DNA of 25,899 nt from Elusimicrobiota bacterium (GCA_016714745.1 JADKCG010000016.1:1-25899); one strand, 5' to 3'; positions 11,828-20,758 are shown, counted from the stretch's first letter. Program-made: numbers and translations. Notes: generated from the sequence alone by a model not told the origin.

Positions 11828-14747
11828 CTCTTACCTGGAAGAGGCGTTGGTGGAGCATCTCTCCGCCCACCGGCCGGGGCCGGGACGGCGGGTCGCCATT
11901 GTGACTACCTCCCAAAGCATGGCCGAACGACTTCAGCGTTTGTTGGCCCTTGAACGTGGGCTGTCTCTCTTTAATCTCTGGTTTCTCACGTTGCACAGCC
12001 TATCGTTGGATGTCTTGGCGGAGGGGGGGGCTTCGTTGCCCGTGGTTATTAACGATGACCTTTTTCACGAGCGGTTGGTGGAACAAATTTTGTTGGAAGA
12101 AAACATGGCCCCCGACCGGGCCCGGGCCCTCGCGGGGGCCCACCGGGCCACCTTGCGGGACCTGGTGGAGGCCGGTGTGGACAGCACCAGTTTTCAAGAA
12201 CATTTCGCCGATCTGGAAATGGTCGGAAGGGGCAAACTTGATCGACTGTTGGTCCTTGCCGACCGCTATCGGGACCGACTTGAAAAACTGAATGTGGCGG
12301 GGTCGGCGGATTTGGCCCGACGGGCGGCCGCTGTCCTGGACGAACGGCCTGAGGTTCTGGCGGGCTATGATGAATTGTTGTACTACGGGTTTTACGATTT
12401 AAACGGCGCCCAGTCGGATTTTTTTAGCGCGGTGGTCCGATCGGCCTCAGTTCGCCTTTTCTTCCCCTGCGTGAAGGGGCGTTCCGGATGGGCGTTCGCC
12501 GAGCGGTTCCTTAACCTGAAATTGCCGTTGGGGGGGGCCGAGATCTCCTTTGGAACCGCGCCCCTGGCCGGGGTGTTGGGGCCCATCGCGGACCATGTGT
12601 TTGATCCCGGCCATGGGGCCGAGACTCCCCGGGGCCCGGTGACGTTTTTGAATGTGTCCGGCGAGCGGGATGAAATCTGGCGCGTGGCAAAAGAAATCAT
12701 CCGAACACGGGAGGACACCCCTTCTGTTGCTTGGGATGAGATCGGGGTCGTGGCCCGTGGGTTGGACGGTTACAGTGATTTGGTGCAAGAGATCTTTACC
12801 GCCCACGGAATTCCTTTTTCGTTGTCTGACGGGGGGCCACTGCTCGCTGTTCCCGTCGTGCGCCTGGCTTTAACGTTGGCCGAGATCTCCTTTCGCGGCC
12901 ACGATCGGGAGGCGTTGGTTGACATCCTTTCCTCTCCGCTTCTTCGCCCCGACATTTTTCCTCCCGCCGCCGTGCAAGAGGCCAGAGACCACCTCATGCA
13001 GGCGGGGCCGCGGGCGGGGATCTTCCACCTGTGGGCCTCTCCGACCCCCGCGAACCCAGCGCTCAAAGAATTGGCACAGCGGCTTAAACCCAATCTCCCG
13101 GACCGTTTGAAATCTTGGTCCGCCCACGTCACTTGTTTGCGTCAGCAAATGGAAGGCTTGATCGACGTTAAAACGTCTTCGGGCTTTGAGCCGCTCCGTG
13201 GGATGTTGGACCGTTTGGCTGAGATGGACCGGTTTTCTCCCCCGGTTTCGGATGAAGATTTCGCTTCAACATTGGCGGACGTTTTGCGGCGTTCCCGGGG
13301 GGCAGGGACCGGCGCGGTTCACGGGGTGCGCGTGAGGGGGGCCATGGAAGCCCGCGGGGAATCGTTTCGCGTCCTGTTCTTGGTGGGGTTGAAGGAGGGG
13401 GTGTTCCCCCGCGTGGTACGGGAAGACCCTCTGCTCAACGACGATCTTCGCCGCCTCCTGCGGGACCCGGGGGGGTATTGGATTTTGCCAAAAGGGGAAG
13501 GGCACGATGAAGAAAAACTGCTTTTCACTCTCCTCCTCTCTGCCGCAGAAGAAAAACTCTCCCTTCTGTATTCGCGCTCAAGGGAAGACGGCCGGGCGGA
13601 AGTGCCCTCCCTCTATTTGCGTAACCTCGCCCGGGCCGTGGGGGTGGATTTAGAAACCGCCGAACGATTGCCGCGCGCGCCTTTGGAAAAATGGAAAGCG
13701 GTGCCGCCCGTTTATTTAACACCCGCCGAAGCCGCCCTCGTTGATATTTTGGAGGACCGCCGCCCCATCGGCCCTTTGGGTGAAAAAGTACAGCGGGCGG
13801 AAAAGATAGCGGGGTGGGGAGCCCCCGGACCTTGGGACGGGGTGGTGGGACCCCCGGTCGCTTTTTTAGATCGTTGCGCCACGCGGGGACTTTCGCCCAG
13901 CGCGGTCGAGACCTTGGCCAGCTGTCCCTTCGAGTTTTTTTTGTCGAGGCTCTTGGGCCTTCGGGACCCGCGGCCTTTCTACGATGAAGAGGGCCTTCTG
14001 CCTTTCGCTCTGGGGTCCCTTCAACACGAGGTTCTCCATCAGGTGTACAACGATTTTATCGCCCAGGGCGTGCCGGATCCCGAAGAGGCTGTCCGATACG
14101 TGTATCGCTCGGTCAGGGATCACTTTTCGGCCCGGGCGTCCGGCGGGGCCGGCCCCTATCCTCTCCTTTGGCAAACAACGGAAGATCGGGTGAGGCGCCA
14201 TTTGGCGGATTTCGTTCGACGGGACGTGGCCCGCTTAAAAGCCGAAGGCGCGCGCCCGGAAAAGTTGGAATGGGCTTTGAAAGCCCCCATGACCGGGACC
14301 CCCTTTTTTTGGACGGGTCGGGTGGATCGGGTGGACTGGTCTCCGGTCTCCCGGCGCTGGACCGTGGTGGATTACAAAAATAAAAAACGCAAAGAGGCCC
14401 TGCTCAAACGTGTGTTGGCCGGCCAGGTGGTTCAGGCTCCGGCCTATTTGGAAATGGTGGCGGCCCAAAAGGAGTGGGGGCTCGGTGCGGTCTCTGCCGG
14501 GGTGCGGTATGAATCTCTGGCCACCAACGAAACGGACCTTTTTACCGCCGAAGAGTGGGCTCTCCATGGGCCTTCCATCGAAAAAAGTCGGACGCTCCTT
14601 TTATCCTCTGTTCAGAACGGAACGTTCCCGATTCGTCCCACCGAAGGGCCCGGGGCCCATTGCGGCTATTGCGATTTCGCCCGGGCTTGCCGAAAGGCCC
14701 ATGGCCCCAGTCGTCAACGGGGCGATGGGGGGGGGGATCGTCCATGA
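11802..14747 (+). CDS. addB: AddB-type subunit of the AddAB helicase-nuclease
   Basis: A 981-residue protein of the AddB/PD-(D/E)XK family, which with AddA processes double-strand breaks for RecA loading. The N-terminal half is an inactive helicase-like region: it begins CGPFSYLEEALVEHL and has no Walker A, as in AddB proteins that lack ATPase activity. The C-terminal nuclease domain starts near residue 696 (SPSAVETLASCPFEFF). It then shows GSLQHEVLHQVYN, a VDRVDWSP, the catalytic VVDYKNKK near 857-864, and QAPAYLEM. The Cys of SCPF plus the three of HCGYCDFARAC near 954-964 would hold the 4Fe-4S cluster. Start ATG 11802 overlaps the stop of the integrase remnant by 7 nt. The end overlaps addA by ATGA. 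Confidence 0.9.
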   Translation: MLKINCGPFSYLEEALVEHLSAHRPGPGRRVAIVTTSQSMAERLQRLLALERGLSLFNLWFLTLHSLSLDVLAEGGASLPVVINDDLFHERLVEQILLEENMAPDRARALAGAHRATLRDLVEAGVDSTSFQEHFADLEMVGRGKLDRLLVLADRYRDRLEKLNVAGSADLARRAAAVLDERPEVLAGYDELLYYGFYDLNGAQSDFFSAVVRSASVRLFFPCVKGRSGWAFAERFLNLKLPLGGAEISFGTAPLAGVLGPIADHVFDPGHGAETPRGPVTFLNVSGERDEIWRVAKEIIRTREDTPSVAWDEIGVVARGLDGYSDLVQEIFTAHGIPFSLSDGGPLLAVPVVRLALTLAEISFRGHDREALVDILSSPLLRPDIFPPAAVQEARDHLMQAGPRAGIFHLWASPTPANPALKELAQRLKPNLPDRLKSWSAHVTCLRQQMEGLIDVKTSSGFEPLRGMLDRLAEMDRFSPPVSDEDFASTLADVLRRSRGAGTGAVHGVRVRGAMEARGESFRVLFLVGLKEGVFPRVVREDPLLNDDLRRLLRDPGGYWILPKGEGHDEEKLLFTLLLSAAEEKLSLLYSRSREDGRAEVPSLYLRNLARAVGVDLETAERLPRAPLEKWKAVPPVYLTPAEAALVDILEDRRPIGPLGEKVQRAEKIAGWGAPGPWDGVVGPPVAFLDRCATRGLSPSAVETLASCPFEFFLSRLLGLRDPRPFYDEEGLLPFALGSLQHEVLHQVYNDFIAQGVPDPEEAVRYVYRSVRDHFSARASGGAGPYPLLWQTTEDRVRRHLADFVRRDVARLKAEGARPEKLEWALKAPMTGTPFFWTGRVDRVDWSPVSRRWTVVDYKNKKRKEALLKRVLAGQVVQAPAYLEMVAAQKEWGLGAVSAGVRYESLATNETDLFTAEEWALHGPSIEKSRTLLLSSVQNGTFPIRPTEGPGAHCGYCDFARACRKAHGPSRQRGDGGGDRP

Positions 14748-17700
14748 TTCCCACCGCCGACCAAAATTCACGGGATTTTGCGCGGAAAGCTCTCGACGCC
14801 AATATCGTGGTGGAGGCCGGGGCCGGTACGGGGAAGACCACCTTGTTAACGGATCGACTGCTCTTTTTGTTGTTGGCGGGGGGACCGGAACGGTCGGGTT
14901 TATCGGTCACGCGGATAGTCGCTCTCACCTTTACCGAAAAAGCCGCGGGTGAAATTAAACTTCGATTAGCGGAGCGGCTCAATGACCTGCTAAGCCACTT
15001 GAGCGGTCGAACGTTGTCGGAAAAAAGGGCCCTGCGCACCCACTATTGGCTTGTGGAAGCCCGGGACGAGTTCGGCGCCTCCGACGTTCGTCTCCGTTCC
15101 ATGGCCGAAGAGGCCCTGCGGGATCTTGACCGAGCGCCCATCGGCACCATCCATGGTTTTTGTAAAACCTTAATTCAACTTTACCCGCTGGAAGTCGGCG
15201 TTAACCCGCAATTCAAAGTGGATTCCGGCGACGGTTTTGACATTCTGTTTCAAACCGAATGGGCCCGTTGGTTAGAACACGAATTGGCGCTGAAGAGCCC
15301 CCACGAAAAAATGTGGTGCGAGGTGCTTGCGCACGTGGGGTTAGGCGACATCGCGGGGCTCGCCCACGCCATGGCCAAAACCCCATTGATCGAACCCGAC
15401 CCAAAACCGTTGTTACGTCGCTTAGCGGACCTCCGAGAAAAATTGGAGCGTCTGCCGGAGGGAAAACCAAAACCGCGTCGTGGCGATCTCTTGGAATCCA
15501 TCCATCGCATCGCGGATCGTTTACGAGCGGTCGAACAGAGCGTTCAACGCCCCGATGTCCCCCTCCCGGACCCCGACGAATGGAAGGAACTCCCCAAAAA
15601 ATGGCCGTCGGACTGGGCAGAATTTTCGGGTGAGGCTCTTTACAAAGAAGCCTGTGCTCTGGCGAACAGCGTTTCCCCCGAAGCCGAAGCCGCTTTGGTT
15701 CGGGTGCGGAAATTGTTAGGCCCCTTTGTGGTTCATTGCCGCGCCCGCTACCGAGCCGAAGGATGGATGGGCTTTGACGATCTCCTGCGGGGCGCGCGGG
15801 ATCTGTTGGCCCATCACCCGGAGGTCCGACGGGAATTAAAGGCTCGGTTCGGCGCGGTGTTGGTGGACGAGTTTCAAGACACCGATCCGCTTCAGGGGGA
15901 AATGTTGCTTTTCCTGGCCGAACGGCCAGAATCGGAAGCCACCCAATGGCGCGACGTGACGTTGGCGCCGGGGAAACTGTTTATCGTTGGAGATCCGAAA
16001 CAGTCGATTTACCGGTTTCGCGGGGCCGATATTCGCGCGTATGAGGCTTTTGTGTCACTTGTGATCGAACAGGGCGGACGCAAGTGTGACCTGCAAACCA
16101 GTTTTCGAACTCACGAAAAGATCGTGGACCCTGTTAACCGGCTTTTCTCTGACTTGATGCAAGAGGTCCCGGGCCTGCAGGCGGCGTATCTTCCGCTCTT
16201 TCCTCGCCCCGGGGACCCCAGCGGGGGCGAGTTGGAACTGGCCCTCGTCGATAACGGAACCAAAACAGACGGAGAAGAAACTTCTTCAACCCGGTTGGCC
16301 CAAACAGCGGAAGCGCGATGGATCGCCCGTTGGATTGTGGACCACTGCGGACCGGAAGGATCGGACCGGCCGTGGACTTTCGGCGACGTGGCCCTCTTGT
16401 TCCGTTCGACGTCTCCGCTCACGACTTACATGGAAGCCCTGAAAGCCGCCAAGATTCCGTATTTGGTCGAAAGCGACCGGGCATTTTACGGCACACCGGA
16501 AGTCATGGATTTTCTGAATCTCCTGCGTGTATTGGACAATCCGGGGGACCGGGTCTCGTTGGTGGGGCTCCTCCGCTCCCCCTTGATCATGCTGGAAGAT
16601 CGACACCTTATGGCCCTGGCCGAAGCCGACGCTTTGGACGATCGGCGGGCCCCTCCGCCTTCTCTTCCCGCCGACGTGGTGGAGAGGCTCACGGAATTTT
16701 ATGGGATGTTGGAACGGCTCAGAATTTCCGCTCGAGAAGAGCCCTTGGGCGCCCTCGCGGCCCGTCTGTTACGCGACACATCGCTTTTGGCGGTTTCGGC
16801 GGTGGCCTATCATGGGGAACAAAGCGTCTCCAATCTGTACAAGATGGCCCGATTGGCCGCCGAGGCCGGGATGGCGCGGGGGGAAAGTATCGGGAAATTT
16901 GTTCGGCGGGTTGTCCGCGATGTGGGCAAAGGCGTTGAGGAAGGGGAAAGCCCTCTCGGCGAAGAACGAACCGACGCCGTGCGTCTGCTGACCGTTCACA
17001 AGGCGAAAGGGCTGGAGTTTAAGGTGGTGATGGTGCCCAATCTGTCGTCGTCTGTACGGACCGGCCAACAACGTCCTCCGGCGCTACGGCAGGACTGGGC
17101 CGAAAGCCGTGTGGGGCACCGGCTGATTGAACGAAAATGGGCCGATCTCGGCATGGGGTTGATGGAAATCGATGAACGTCGGCGGGAAAAGGAAGAAGCG
17201 GTCCGGATATTTTATGTGGCCGCCACGCGCGCGCGGGATCATGTGATTTTTGTGGGGAACGAAAAGGCCGCCCGGGGATCCTTTATGGAAATGTTAAAGC
17301 AGGCCGCGCGGGTGACGGACGGCGCGTGGGAACTGGCCGATGGACTGCGCCTGCCGGTCACGGTCGTGCCGCGAGATGTTGGCGCCCCACCCCTTTGGAT
17401 CGGTAAAAAGAGGCCCAGTCATACTCTTCTGACCCCGACGCTCATCCGAACGTGGCAAAAGCGGATCGAGGCGGGCGCGGAAAGCCAAAACCTTCCGCTC
17501 TTCCGGAGCCCATCCGCCAAAGGTCATGAGCCTGAGAAACTCCTGTGGCAAAACGAATATGTCGGCCCGTCCCGGGAAGACGCGGCGATCGTGGGACGGT
17601 TGTGCCATGGCGTTTTGGAGACCTGGCGCTGGGGAGAATCCACAGAAGTGTCCGCCGCCGTGGCCCAGACAGCCGCCCGGCTCGCGTTGGACGGTGGGAA

Positions 17701-18049
17701 CCGGCTCCAAGAGTCAGCGGTGTCTGTCCTTTCAAATTTCTTTAAATCGCCGGGGGGCCAGTCGTTGGGGAAAGAGACAATGTTGGCCCGGGAAACGCCG
17801 TTTCTTTTTGCCGAAAAGGGAACTGTGGTGCGGGGCGTCATTGATCTTCTCTACAGACGGGATGGGAAATTATGGGTGGCCGACTACAAAACCGACCGTT
17901 TAAATCCCGGGGAAGCTCTTGTTCGTGCCCAGCGGTATGGGGACCAGGGGCGGGATTACCGAGAGGCGATTGAAAAGTCGTTGGGTGAACCCTGCGGTTT
18001 TGAAATCATTTTCTTGCGCACAGGGGAGCGAGTCGTTTTGACCGAATAA
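14744..18049 (+). CDS. addA: AddA helicase-nuclease subunit
   Basis: A 1101-residue UvrD/RecB-type enzyme. Motifs in order: Walker A EAGAGTGKTTLL (near 26-37), IVALTFTEKAAGEIK (Ia), VLVDEFQDTDPLQ (II), LFIVGDPKQSIYRFRGADI (III), RLLTVHKAKGLEFK (V) and IFYVAATRARDHV (VI). The C-terminal nuclease has GRLCHGVLETW, RGVIDLLY, VADYKTDR (catalytic Asp and Lys) and a downstream QRYGDQGRDY. It is therefore a complete ATP-driven 3'-5' helicase with nuclease. The start is ATG 14744, overlapping the addB stop as ATGA; an upstream extension in the same frame is read inside addB and is not real. addB and addA form a translationally coupled pair. The frame is clean over 3.3 kb. Confidence 0.95.
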   Translation: MIPTADQNSRDFARKALDANIVVEAGAGTGKTTLLTDRLLFLLLAGGPERSGLSVTRIVALTFTEKAAGEIKLRLAERLNDLLSHLSGRTLSEKRALRTHYWLVEARDEFGASDVRLRSMAEEALRDLDRAPIGTIHGFCKTLIQLYPLEVGVNPQFKVDSGDGFDILFQTEWARWLEHELALKSPHEKMWCEVLAHVGLGDIAGLAHAMAKTPLIEPDPKPLLRRLADLREKLERLPEGKPKPRRGDLLESIHRIADRLRAVEQSVQRPDVPLPDPDEWKELPKKWPSDWAEFSGEALYKEACALANSVSPEAEAALVRVRKLLGPFVVHCRARYRAEGWMGFDDLLRGARDLLAHHPEVRRELKARFGAVLVDEFQDTDPLQGEMLLFLAERPESEATQWRDVTLAPGKLFIVGDPKQSIYRFRGADIRAYEAFVSLVIEQGGRKCDLQTSFRTHEKIVDPVNRLFSDLMQEVPGLQAAYLPLFPRPGDPSGGELELALVDNGTKTDGEETSSTRLAQTAEARWIARWIVDHCGPEGSDRPWTFGDVALLFRSTSPLTTYMEALKAAKIPYLVESDRAFYGTPEVMDFLNLLRVLDNPGDRVSLVGLLRSPLIMLEDRHLMALAEADALDDRRAPPPSLPADVVERLTEFYGMLERLRISAREEPLGALAARLLRDTSLLAVSAVAYHGEQSVSNLYKMARLAAEAGMARGESIGKFVRRVVRDVGKGVEEGESPLGEERTDAVRLLTVHKAKGLEFKVVMVPNLSSSVRTGQQRPPALRQDWAESRVGHRLIERKWADLGMGLMEIDERRREKEEAVRIFYVAATRARDHVIFVGNEKAARGSFMEMLKQAARVTDGAWELADGLRLPVTVVPRDVGAPPLWIGKKRPSHTLLTPTLIRTWQKRIEAGAESQNLPLFRSPSAKGHEPEKLLWQNEYVGPSREDAAIVGRLCHGVLETWRWGESTEVSAAVAQTAARLALDGGNRLQESAVSVLSNFFKSPGGQSLGKETMLARETPFLFAEKGTVVRGVIDLLYRRDGKLWVADYKTDRLNPGEALVRAQRYGDQGRDYREAIEKSLGEPCGFEIIFLRTGERVVLTE

Positions 18050-18056
18050 GTCGGCC

Positions 18057-18085
18057 TTGACAGGAGGGGTTCCTGGGGATAAATA
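18057..18085 (+). promoter_or_regulatory. Promoter of the HTH-receiver gene
   Basis: Perfect -35 TTGACA at 18057-18062. The -10 is less clear: GATAAA at 18078-18083 (15-nt spacer) or TAAATA at 18080-18085 (17-nt spacer). AAAGGA at 18091-18096 would be the ribosome-binding site. Confidence 0.45.
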
Positions 18086-18107
18086 GCTAGAAAGGAAACC
18101 TGACCCC

Positions 18108-18692
18108 ATGAAAACCAAGGCTTACGGAACCCACGCCATCGCGCGCATTTGCCATGTGACCCCGCCCACGGTGGGCCGATGGATAGAAGAAGGCCTGATG
18201 CCGTCTTTCAGCACAGGCGGCGGCCACCGCCGAGTATGGGACGAAGATGTTTTGGTTTTCTTGAAAAATCACAACATTCCTGTTCCTCCCGAATTGAACG
18301 GCGAATCAGGCCCGCTACGCATCTTGGTGGTGGACGACGAAGAGCGCCTGCGAAAGTTGGTGATTCGCTCGCTCCGCCGGGGATTGCCCCAGGGGGAATT
18401 TCATGAAGCGGCCGATGGGTTCGAGGCGGGCAAGAAAATTTCTGAGTTGGTGCCCGCCTTGGTGGTTTTGGATCTTCGACTGCCCGGAATAGACGGAACG
18501 AAAGTGTGTGAGGCGGTTCGGGCGGACGAAAAATTAAAAGACATTGCCATCCTCGCCATCTCGGGGTACGACCAGGAAACAGTGGGCCCCGAAGCCTTGG
18601 CCGCCGGCGCCGACGTCTTCATTCCCAAACCGTTCCGCCCCGACCAAATCCTCTCGGAAGTCAAAAAACTTCTCCCGCGCGCATTCGTATGA
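18108..18692 (+). CDS. Helix-turn-helix / receiver-domain regulator
   Basis: A 194-residue protein with two domains in an unusual order. Residues 5-52 form a MerR/excisionase-type helix-turn-helix: YGTHAIARICHVTPPTVGRW followed by FSTGGGHRRVWDEDVLVFL, where GGGHRR is the typical wing. Residues 70-190 form a response-regulator receiver: acidic pair Asp76-Asp77 (LVVDDEE), phospho-acceptor Asp122 (VVLDLRLPGIDG), Ser152 and Lys164 (IPKPF). Such proteins have DNA binding at the N-terminus, whereas classical regulators have it at the C-terminus. No histidine kinase is in the window. It follows addA by 58 nt but appears to have its own promoter. Its targets are unknown. Confidence 0.88.
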   Translation: MKTKAYGTHAIARICHVTPPTVGRWIEEGLMPSFSTGGGHRRVWDEDVLVFLKNHNIPVPPELNGESGPLRILVVDDEERLRKLVIRSLRRGLPQGEFHEAADGFEAGKKISELVPALVVLDLRLPGIDGTKVCEAVRADEKLKDIAILAISGYDQETVGPEALAAGADVFIPKPFRPDQILSEVKKLLPRAFV

Positions 18693-18699
18693 TTTTCTT

Positions 18700-18754
18700 G
18701 TCGTTGCCCGATTTAACGGGCGATTTGGGTATGCCCCAGGAATGGGGCAACGAC
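18700..18754. repeat. Palindromic repeat element, copy 1
   Basis: Outer arms GTCGTTGCCC and GGGCAACGAC enclose two inner hairpins (CCCG-ATTTAA-CGGG and GCCCC-AGGAAT-GGGGC), a cloverleaf-like fold. It fills the gap between two convergent genes. A related copy is at 24490-24566, also between convergent genes. It could be a bidirectional terminator or a REP-type element. Confidence 0.7.
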
Positions 18755-18774
18755 AGTAAACCCGAGATTATTTT

Positions 18775-19116
18775 TTAGCCAATCGCCAGTCTTCCTGTCT
18801 CGCCTGTTCGGATACGAATGACCTGACCCAAATCCAGTACAAAGATTTTCCCATCTCCCACGGCTCCCGTTCGAGCGGCGCTTTGGATGGCTTCAACGGT
18901 GGCCTGAACATATTCTTCGTTGACGGCCACTTCCACTTTCACCTTCTTTAACAGACTGCCGCCTTCCTTATGACTTCGGTACACTTCGGAAATGCCTTTC
19001 TGTCGGCCACGTCCCATGACGTTCGAAACAGTGACGAGATGGATTTCTTTTTTTTCTAAGACGTCCAACACGTCGTCCAGCCGATCCGGTTGAATAATGG
19101 CAACAATGTATTTCAT
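18775..19116 (-). CDS. glnK: P-II nitrogen regulatory protein without the uridylylation Tyr
   Basis: A 113-residue P-II signal protein that senses ATP/ADP and 2-oxoglutarate and would control the Amt channel encoded just upstream. Conserved features: the N-terminal KYIVAIIQPDRLDDV, the T-loop base GRGRQKGISEVYR, the B-loop TGAVGDGKIFV and the C-loop VIRIRTGE. Aligned to E. coli GlnB without gaps, Tyr46 is kept but Tyr51, the uridylylated residue, is Glu. Control by GlnD is therefore unlikely. AGGAGA lies 7 nt before the ATG at 19116. Naming it GlnK rests on the amt linkage. Confidence 0.92.
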   Translation of the reverse strand: MKYIVAIIQPDRLDDVLDVLEKKEIHLVTVSNVMGRGRQKGISEVYRSHKEGGSLLKKVKVEVAVNEEYVQATVEAIQSAARTGAVGDGKIFVLDLGQVIRIRTGETGRLAIG

Positions 19117-19215
19117 GGAAAGATCTCCTTATTGCGCAAAGTGTGACGAACCACCCTGTTTCTCTAGGGCGCCGAAAAAAATGCTGAAGCTTTCGATCGA
19201 CAACACCATGATTAA

Positions 19216-19231
19216 GCCGGCGAATGCCGGC
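19216..19231 (-). terminator. Hairpin between amt and glnK
   Basis: GCCGGC-GAAT-GCCGGC, a perfect 6-bp stem 2 nt past the amt stop codon. There is no U-run, so it may lower read-through into glnK or protect the amt message rather than terminate fully. Confidence 0.4.
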
Positions 19232-19233
19232 GG

Positions 19234-20554
19234 TTAGTCGATGATTGTGTAGGCCGCTTCGCGATGTTGGGTGAGGTCGAGCCCGATGCGTTCGTCCTGT
19301 TCGGAAACCCGTAGGCCCACCAAGACATCCACCAGTTTAAGGAGGACAATACTGAGAACAAAGGAGTAGATCCCTGTCACCAGCACCGCCTTGGTTTGAA
19401 TCCACACCAGGCCAGGGTTTCCATAGAAGAGGCCGTCCGCTCCCGCCGGGTTCACCGCTTTTGTGGCCCAGAATCCCGTGGCGATGGCGCCCCAAATGCC
19501 GCCCACGCCATGGACGCCGAAGGCATCGAGGGAATCGTCGTAGCCCAATTTCACTTTCACATACATCACCGAGATGAAACAAATGAGCGCCACCGTAATC
19601 CCGATGGCCATGGCGCCGAGCGGCGTCACATAGCCAGCGGCGGGCGTAATGGCCACGAGGCCGGCCACAGCCCCGGTGATCGTGCCCAACATGGTGGCGT
19701 GACGATTGACCATCATGTCCAACCCGGCCCACACCAGTCCGGCGGTCGCGGCCGCAATGTGGGTGGAAACGAAGGCCGTGGTGGCAAGGCCCCCGGCGCC
19801 AAGGGCGCTCCCGCCGTTAAACCCGAACCAGCCGAACCATAACATCCCGGCGCCTAACACGGCGAAAGGAAGATTGTGCGGCGGCGACAGGCGGGTGGGA
19901 AAGCCGCGCCGTTTTCCGAGGACAAGCGCCGCGGCCAGGGCGGCCACCCCGGCGTTCACGTGAACCACCGCGCCGCCCGCGAAATCGAGGGCTCCCGTCA
20001 ATTTCAAAAATCCGCCGCCCCACCCAATGGGCCACGGGGGCATAAACAATCGTGCTCCAGAGAAGGGAAAAAAGAATGTAGGCGGAGAATTTCATGCGTT
20101 CGGCAAACGCGCCCAAGATCAGTCCGGGCGTAATGATGGCGAACATGCATTGGTAGATCATGAAGGCTTGGTGGGGAATGGTCGGGGCATAGTCGAGATT
20201 GGGCGTCAGTCCGACACCGTTTAAGCCCAGCCATTGCAACCCGCCCACAAGGCCTCGGATCGTGGGGCCGAAGGCGAGACTGTAACCGATCAGCACCCAC
20301 TGCACGGTGATGAGGCCCATGACGGCAAAACATTGCATGAGCACCGACAGCATATTTTTCCGTCGCACAAGCCCGCCGTAGAAGAAGGCGAGGGCCGGTG
20401 TCATCATAAGGACCAACGCGGCGGAGACCAAAACCCAGGCCGTATCGCCCGAATTAACGGCGGGCGTGGCCACTTCTCCCACTGGTTCAGCCCATAGCGC
20501 GGGGGTCCAGAGAACGGCAAAAATACCAATAATCCAATACCGAATTCGGTTCAT
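19234..20554 (-). pseudogene. amt: Ammonium transporter Amt, interrupted by one frameshift
   Basis: A full-length Amt/AmtB coding region in two frames. The first part (start ATG 20554, GGAGG upstream) has a signal peptide (about residues 1-22), FFYGGLVRRKNMLSVLMQ, AFAERMKFSAYILF and the YAPVAHWV segment carrying the first pore His. From there the family sequence GGGFLKLTGALDFAGGAVVH continues in another frame. It runs through FGWFGFNGGSALGAGG and FGVHGVGGIWGAIATG (second pore His) to the stop at 19234. The shift lies in the G-rich run at about 20014-20026. Two missing bases would restore the usual HWVWGGG; one extra G would also restore the frame. Both halves are otherwise well conserved, so the lesion is recent or a sequencing error. 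If real, no channel is made. Confidence 0.88.
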
Positions 20555-20721
20555 GTCAGCGGTGACCTCCAGAAATGGTTCAGCGATGGGGGGAATAAAA
20601 AAACGCCTCGCGTCGCGGCAGATCCCGCGCGGCGAGACGTCTATGTCTCCCAGCCCAACCGCTCTCGTGTCCCATAGGACCGGAACGTCGTTGTTGTCTT
20701 CTGCGGCACAACGCTGTGTCG
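20555..20721 (-). promoter_or_regulatory. Structured amt leader, candidate attenuator or riboswitch
   Basis: About 167 nt of untranslated RNA precede amt. On the minus strand CAUAGACGUC (20645-20636) can pair with GACGU (20689-20685) and CUAUG (20677-20673), with a 7-nt bulge and a 27-nt G-rich loop. Four of those bases (CGUC) also form the 5' arm of the terminator hairpin, so the two folds exclude each other. An upstream hairpin (CACA/UGUG closed by GCG/CGC) lies at about 20703-20722. I do not recognise it as a known riboswitch class. Confidence 0.55.
20597..20639 (-). terminator. Rho-independent terminator in the amt leader
   Basis: On the minus strand CGUCUCGC pairs with GCGAGGCG (one G-U pair), with an inner CGCGG/CCGCG stem, and is followed directly by seven U. 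It lies 43 nt before the amt start, so transcription would stop before the gene unless the hairpin is prevented from forming. Confidence 0.75.
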
Positions 20722-20728
20722 CGAAGGG

Positions 20729-20758
20729 ATTTTACACTGCCCCGGTGCTCCCTGTCAA
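20729..20758 (-). promoter_or_regulatory. amt promoter
   Basis: On the minus strand a perfect TTGACA (20758-20753), an 18-nt spacer and TAAAAT (20734-20729, 5/6), preceded directly by TG. Transcription would start near 20721. It is a sigma70-type rather than a sigma54-type promoter. Confidence 0.72.

Noticed and set aside
16318..16938. 206-codon plus-strand frame inside addA
   Set aside because: It overlaps the helicase motifs of addA in another frame and has no independent start signal.
19396..19842. 148-codon plus-strand frame opposite amt
   Set aside because: It is antisense to clear Amt sequence; its His- and Gly-rich composition is a mirror of the membrane helices.
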